A stretch of DNA of 8,780 nt from an uncultured bacterium. GTDB taxonomy: Bacteria > Spirochaetota > Brevinematia > DTOW01. Made by a program: the position numbers and the translations under genes. Location: assembly GCA_937928175.1 (NCBI GenBank), contig CALFVP010000051.1, positions 1 to 8,780 of the forward strand, read 5' to 3'. The notes beneath the pieces were generated by a model. The model was not told the origin of the DNA and made no database searches. It saw only the letters and a list, made by a program, of their open reading frames with translations. Positions 6,748 to 8,780 of the stretch are shown piece after piece (the first letter of the stretch is position 1; each line of letters starts with the position of its first letter).

Positions 6748-7413
6748 ATGGTCAAAATAGGTATTATTTTTGATCTTGATGGTACACTCCTTGATACACT
6801 TGATGACATAGTAGATTCAGCAAACAATGCATTGTACACTTTAGGAATTGAACCTATTCAAAAAGAAAAATACAAAGAATTTATTGGGGATGGTGTAAAG
6901 GATCTGTTTAAAAAAGTTTTAGAATACAGAAACGTTTTTTCGGAAGAGATACTAGAAAAATGTATAAAACTTATGAAAGAAGAATATTCAAAAAACTGTC
7001 TTAACAAAACTAAACCTTACGAAGGAATATACAACGTTCTGGATTTCCTAAAAACAAACAACTATAAAATGTCCATACTATCCAATAAACAAAACATATT
7101 TACCCAAAAACTAGTTGACCACTTTTTTAAAAACTACAATTTCGTATCAGTGAAAGGTATAGAATCTCAGGATGAAAAAAAACCTAACCCAAAACTAGCA
7201 TTGGAAATAGTAAAAGAAATGGGAATCGAACCCAAAAACATACTTTTAATAGGTGACAGTGCCACAGATGTCCTAACAGCAAAAAATTGCGGTATGATAT
7301 CAGTAGGCGTTACATGGGGATTCAAAACCATAGAAGAAATAACACTATCCAACCCAAACCATATCATTCACCACCCATCAGAAATAACAAACATATTAAA
7401 AAATTATAACTAA
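6748..7413 (+). CDS. gph: HAD-family phosphatase, phosphoglycolate phosphatase (Gph) type
   Basis: This is a 221-residue HAD hydrolase of subfamily IA. Motif I is FDLDGTLLDT with nucleophile Asp9 and acid/base Asp11. An alpha-helical cap occupies about 16-90, with FIGDGVKDL at 45-53. Motif II is Ser112 in SILSNK, motif III is Lys145 in KKPNPK, and motif IV is GDSATDV with Asp170 and Asp174. All four motifs are present, so it should be an active Mg2+-dependent phosphatase. Length and order fit phosphoglycolate phosphatase, which removes the 2-phosphoglycolate made during oxidative DNA repair, but PpaX-like pyrophosphatases and sugar-phosphate phosphatases share this layout, so the substrate is uncertain. 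The ATG has no Shine-Dalgarno site. The start is 51 bases from the divergent DUF4390 gene. The 3' end is extremely poor in G: row 7321-7380 has 27 A, 20 C, 2 G and 11 T. Confidence 0.88.
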   Translation: MVKIGIIFDLDGTLLDTLDDIVDSANNALYTLGIEPIQKEKYKEFIGDGVKDLFKKVLEYRNVFSEEILEKCIKLMKEEYSKNCLNKTKPYEGIYNVLDFLKTNNYKMSILSNKQNIFTQKLVDHFFKNYNFVSVKGIESQDEKKPNPKLALEIVKEMGIEPKNILLIGDSATDVLTAKNCGMISVGVTWGFKTIEEITLSNPNHIIHHPSEITNILKNYN

Positions 7414-7478
7414 AAAAAGGTAATACCTTAAAGGTAATACCTTACAGGTAACACCTTACCCTTAATTAAATTAGCGGA
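7412..7478 (-). repeat. Terminator-like repeat, copy A (three 14-bp palindromic units plus tail)
   Basis: Three units with a 14-bp period start at 7417, 7431 and 7445: AAGGTAATACCTT twice and the variant CAGGTAACACCTT. They are followed by ACCCTTAATTAAATTAGCGGA (7458-7478). Each unit is palindromic (AAGGTA/TACCTT around one base), and two adjacent units fold into a hairpin: 7417-7427 pairs with 7433-7443, with one A-A mismatch and the loop TTAAA. On the minus strand this hairpin is followed by seven T (7412-7418), so it looks like an intrinsic terminator for transcription coming from the right. It starts at the stop codon of gph, where it would shield gph from antisense transcription. That role is inferred. 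Confidence 0.75.
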
Positions 7479-7513
7479 AAGTTAATAACAAACTTCGTTA
7501 ATCAGTCTACTAA

Positions 7514-7572
7514 AAAGCAAAATTATCTTACTTCACCAGAAAGCAAAATCCTCTTAACTACCTCAAAAGCCC
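7514..7572. repeat. Degenerate 26-bp-period tandem repeat
   Basis: AAAGCAAAATTATCTTA (7514-7530) recurs 26 bases later as AAAGCAAAATCCTCTTA (7540-7556), 15 of 17 identical, followed in both by a looser match (CTTCACCAG and ACTACCTCA). A third unit begins in phase at 7566 with AAAGCCC and runs into repeat copy B. The function is unknown. It could be the remains of a longer array. Confidence 0.55.
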
Positions 7573-7629
7573 AAAAAAAGTAATACCTTAAAGGTAATAC
7601 CTTACCCTTAATTAATTAAATTAGCCGGA
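7573..7629 (-). repeat. Terminator-like repeat, copy B (two 14-bp units plus tail)
   Basis: This is a second copy of the element at 7412-7478, about 160 bases away in the same orientation. It has a run of seven A (7573-7579), units at 7577 (AAAGTAATACCTT) and 7591 (AAGGTAATACCTT), and the tail CCCTTAATTAATTAAATTAGCCGGA. Compared with copy A it has one 14-bp unit fewer, an extra TTAA in the tail and one extra C before GGA. On the minus strand it again gives a hairpin followed by seven T. The differences in unit number suggest slippage or unequal exchange. Confidence 0.75.
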
Positions 7630-7702
7630 GGATTACCTAAACAGTAATAAAAATTGAAATTCAAAAATCAAAATGGAAATTACCAGTAAAACCAAAAGAA
7701 TT

Positions 7703-7726
7703 AAAAAAGGGGGACAATACCCCCTT
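7703..7726 (-). terminator. Intrinsic terminator of the lipoprotein gene
   Basis: On the minus strand, 25 bases after the TAG at 7751, AAGGGGG and CCCCCTT form a perfect 7-bp stem (7720-7726 with 7707-7713) around the loop TATTGT, followed directly by a T run (7703-7706, six T counting two in the stem). The plus strand has no T run after the stem, so it works for the minus-strand lipoprotein gene. Confidence 0.88.
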
Positions 7727-7750
7727 GTAAAAAATTAGAACGTCCAAGCT

Positions 7751-8773
7751 CTATTGTTGGAAATTCCAAGTTATATTTTCTGCATTAGTATATTTAGCAT
7801 TGTTAGTGTATTGAACTGGAATATAAAACATCTGATTATCCTCTACTGCCCACTTCCAGTCATTTCCAACTTTACCTTTAACTTTGTACTCAATTTTACC
7901 AGGACCATTATAAGTAAATGTAGCAGATACAATTACATTACCATCATCATTAGTACCCAGTATAGTAGCATTAACCATTGTACCACTTCCCCAACTAGTA
8001 AATGTTCCCCTGTAACCATATTCACTAATTGTATTGCCTGCTACATTAGTAGTAGCAACGTTACTTGAAATTATAGTAAGCTGCAAGTTATTGACAGCGT
8101 ACAACTGAGCACTCCATCCACCATGTTCAGCAACCTTTATAGTGATAGTTTTACCATCAGAAGACAATTCTATACCGTTTGTATTCTGACCAGGTTTAAC
8201 AGCATTAGTAGTATTTGGTTTGTATGCTTCAATAATAGCATAGTTGCTTATAACTATCTTCTCATTATTTAGCCCTGTAAGCTGATTACCTATCGTATTC
8301 CAGAAATCATTAGTAACAGCATCCCAAGCAGTAGGATTATAATTTGCGGCTTTAAATTGTACTTCTGTAGGAGTCTCAGGATCTGCTAAGATATCACTCT
8401 TGGCTATAAAGAACTTCCATTTTGCTGCATCAATTTTAGTAAGTACATGTGAACCTGTACCATCTGGTCTTATACCACCATTTTTAACATCATCCCAATC
8501 ATAGAACTTGTTAGAGTTAACCTGAGATTTAAGATCACCAACAATGAATGGTACAACTCTATATACCTGTCCTTGAGCTCCAGGTACAGGTACGGATTCA
8601 GGTAATATAGTACCTGTAAAATCAAAAATTATTGTAATTCCTTCTTGTTGTGCCTGCTGTCCGTCACCACCAGTTCCACCATCATCCGAAGGTGCTGGAC
8701 CACAGGACACTACTAGCCCTGAAACTGCTAAAATCGCAACCGCCAAAATGCTTAAAATTGTTTTTAGCTTCAT
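7751..8773 (-). CDS. Secreted lipoprotein of unknown function
   Basis: The 340 residues begin with a classic lipoprotein signal: MKLKT, a hydrophobic core (6-20) and a lipobox VVSC with the lipidated Cys at 24. A flexible, low-complexity linker follows (about 25-44, DDGGTGGDGQQAQQ). The mature protein is rich in Asn, Thr, aromatic and small residues, as expected of extracellular beta-sandwich domains. The last 90 residues (GYRGTFTSWGSGT, IEYKVKGKVGNDWKWAVEDN) faintly resemble starch-binding or E-set beta-sandwich modules, where a W-containing strand is followed later by an EYK...W pattern; this is weak. No enzyme motif is visible. ATG at 8771-8773 is the start, preceded by GGGAT at the window edge, so the ribosome binding site is only partly seen. 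The gene ends at a strong terminator. Unlike the other minus-strand genes, its coding strand does not favour T over A. Confidence 0.88.
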   Translation of the reverse strand: MKLKTILSILAVAILAVSGLVVSCGPAPSDDGGTGGDGQQAQQEGITIIFDFTGTILPESVPVPGAQGQVYRVVPFIVGDLKSQVNSNKFYDWDDVKNGGIRPDGTGSHVLTKIDAAKWKFFIAKSDILADPETPTEVQFKAANYNPTAWDAVTNDFWNTIGNQLTGLNNEKIVISNYAIIEAYKPNTTNAVKPGQNTNGIELSSDGKTITIKVAEHGGWSAQLYAVNNLQLTIISSNVATTNVAGNTISEYGYRGTFTSWGSGTMVNATILGTNDDGNVIVSATFTYNGPGKIEYKVKGKVGNDWKWAVEDNQMFYIPVQYTNNAKYTNAENITWNFQQ

Positions 8774-8780
8774 ACATCCC

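Larger units (their letters stand above)
7414..7750. other. Repeat-rich intergenic region between gph and lipoprotein gene
   Basis: This stretch of 337 bases has no gene I can support. It holds, in order, terminator-like repeat copy A, a unique AT-rich stretch, a 26-bp-period repeat, repeat copy B, a further AT-rich stretch (7630-7702) with nothing recognisable, and an intrinsic terminator for the lipoprotein gene. The two flanking genes converge here. Confidence 0.8.

Noticed and set aside
7167..7367. Minus-strand open frame inside the HAD phosphatase gene.
   Set aside because: It is antisense to the motif III-IV part of gph and is explained by that gene's codon use.
7523..7615. Short minus-strand frame of 30 codons through repeat copy B, ending WAFEVVKRILLSGEVR, resembling the tail of a broken gene.
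   Set aside because: It has no start codon at its beginning, the upstream part is the 14-bp repeat itself, and I cannot match the peptide to a known family. Probably chance in repeat DNA.
7412..7629. CRISPR array in the repeat region.
   Set aside because: The repeats are 14 bp and directly adjacent without unique spacers of regular length, and no cas genes are nearby.
7412..7629. Miniature transposable element (MITE) bounded by the two repeat copies.
   Set aside because: The copies are direct rather than inverted at the ends, and I see no target-site duplication. A genome-wide search could revive this idea.

Overview
The window is AT-rich bacterial DNA carrying ten protein genes and no RNA gene that I can recognise. 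Eight genes lie on the minus strand; trpF and a HAD phosphatase gene lie on the plus strand. The ATP synthase A subunit is of the V/A type, with the P-loop form GGFGTGKT that I associate from memory with spirochaete and chlamydia-like V-ATPases. MreD, an NtrY-like kinase with a DUF4390 partner, and a lipoprotein with a lipobox point to a Gram-negative-type cell. My best guess is a spirochaete-like lineage, possibly a Brevinematia relative; this is an inference with low confidence.

Layout from left to right. Positions 1-261 hold the first 87 codons of a DUF2723 (TMEM260-like) membrane protein, behind its own well-formed sigma70-type promoter and an AGGAGG ribosome binding site. Positions 328-2617 hold atpA (V-type A subunit) followed after 4 bases by mreD. 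trpF (2728-3384) is divergent from atpA and converges on purQ, and the two 3' ends overlap by 18 bases. Positions 3367-6696 hold a minus-strand series in transcription order: DUF4390 protein, NtrY-like histidine kinase, YggT membrane protein, then purQ, which may have its own promoter. The first three are spaced by 2 bases or overlap, so they are probably one transcription unit. A Gph-type HAD phosphatase (6748-7413) is divergent from this unit. Positions 7414-7750 are non-coding and full of repeats: two copies of a terminator-like element built from 14-bp palindromic units, a 26-bp-period repeat between them, and a strong intrinsic terminator. A secreted lipoprotein of unknown function (7751-8773) ends the window.

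The genes do not form a single pathway. Several (atpA, trpF, purQ, mreD) are single members of pathways or complexes whose genes are usually clustered, so the genome seems to have scattered its classical operons. The cell-envelope theme (MreD, YggT, NtrY-like kinase, DUF4390, DUF2723, lipoprotein) is the only common thread. I found no CRISPR array, complete mobile element, defence system or secondary-metabolite cluster. The least explained part is the repeat-rich gap at 7414-7750. The best functional lead is the DUF4390-NtrY-YggT unit.
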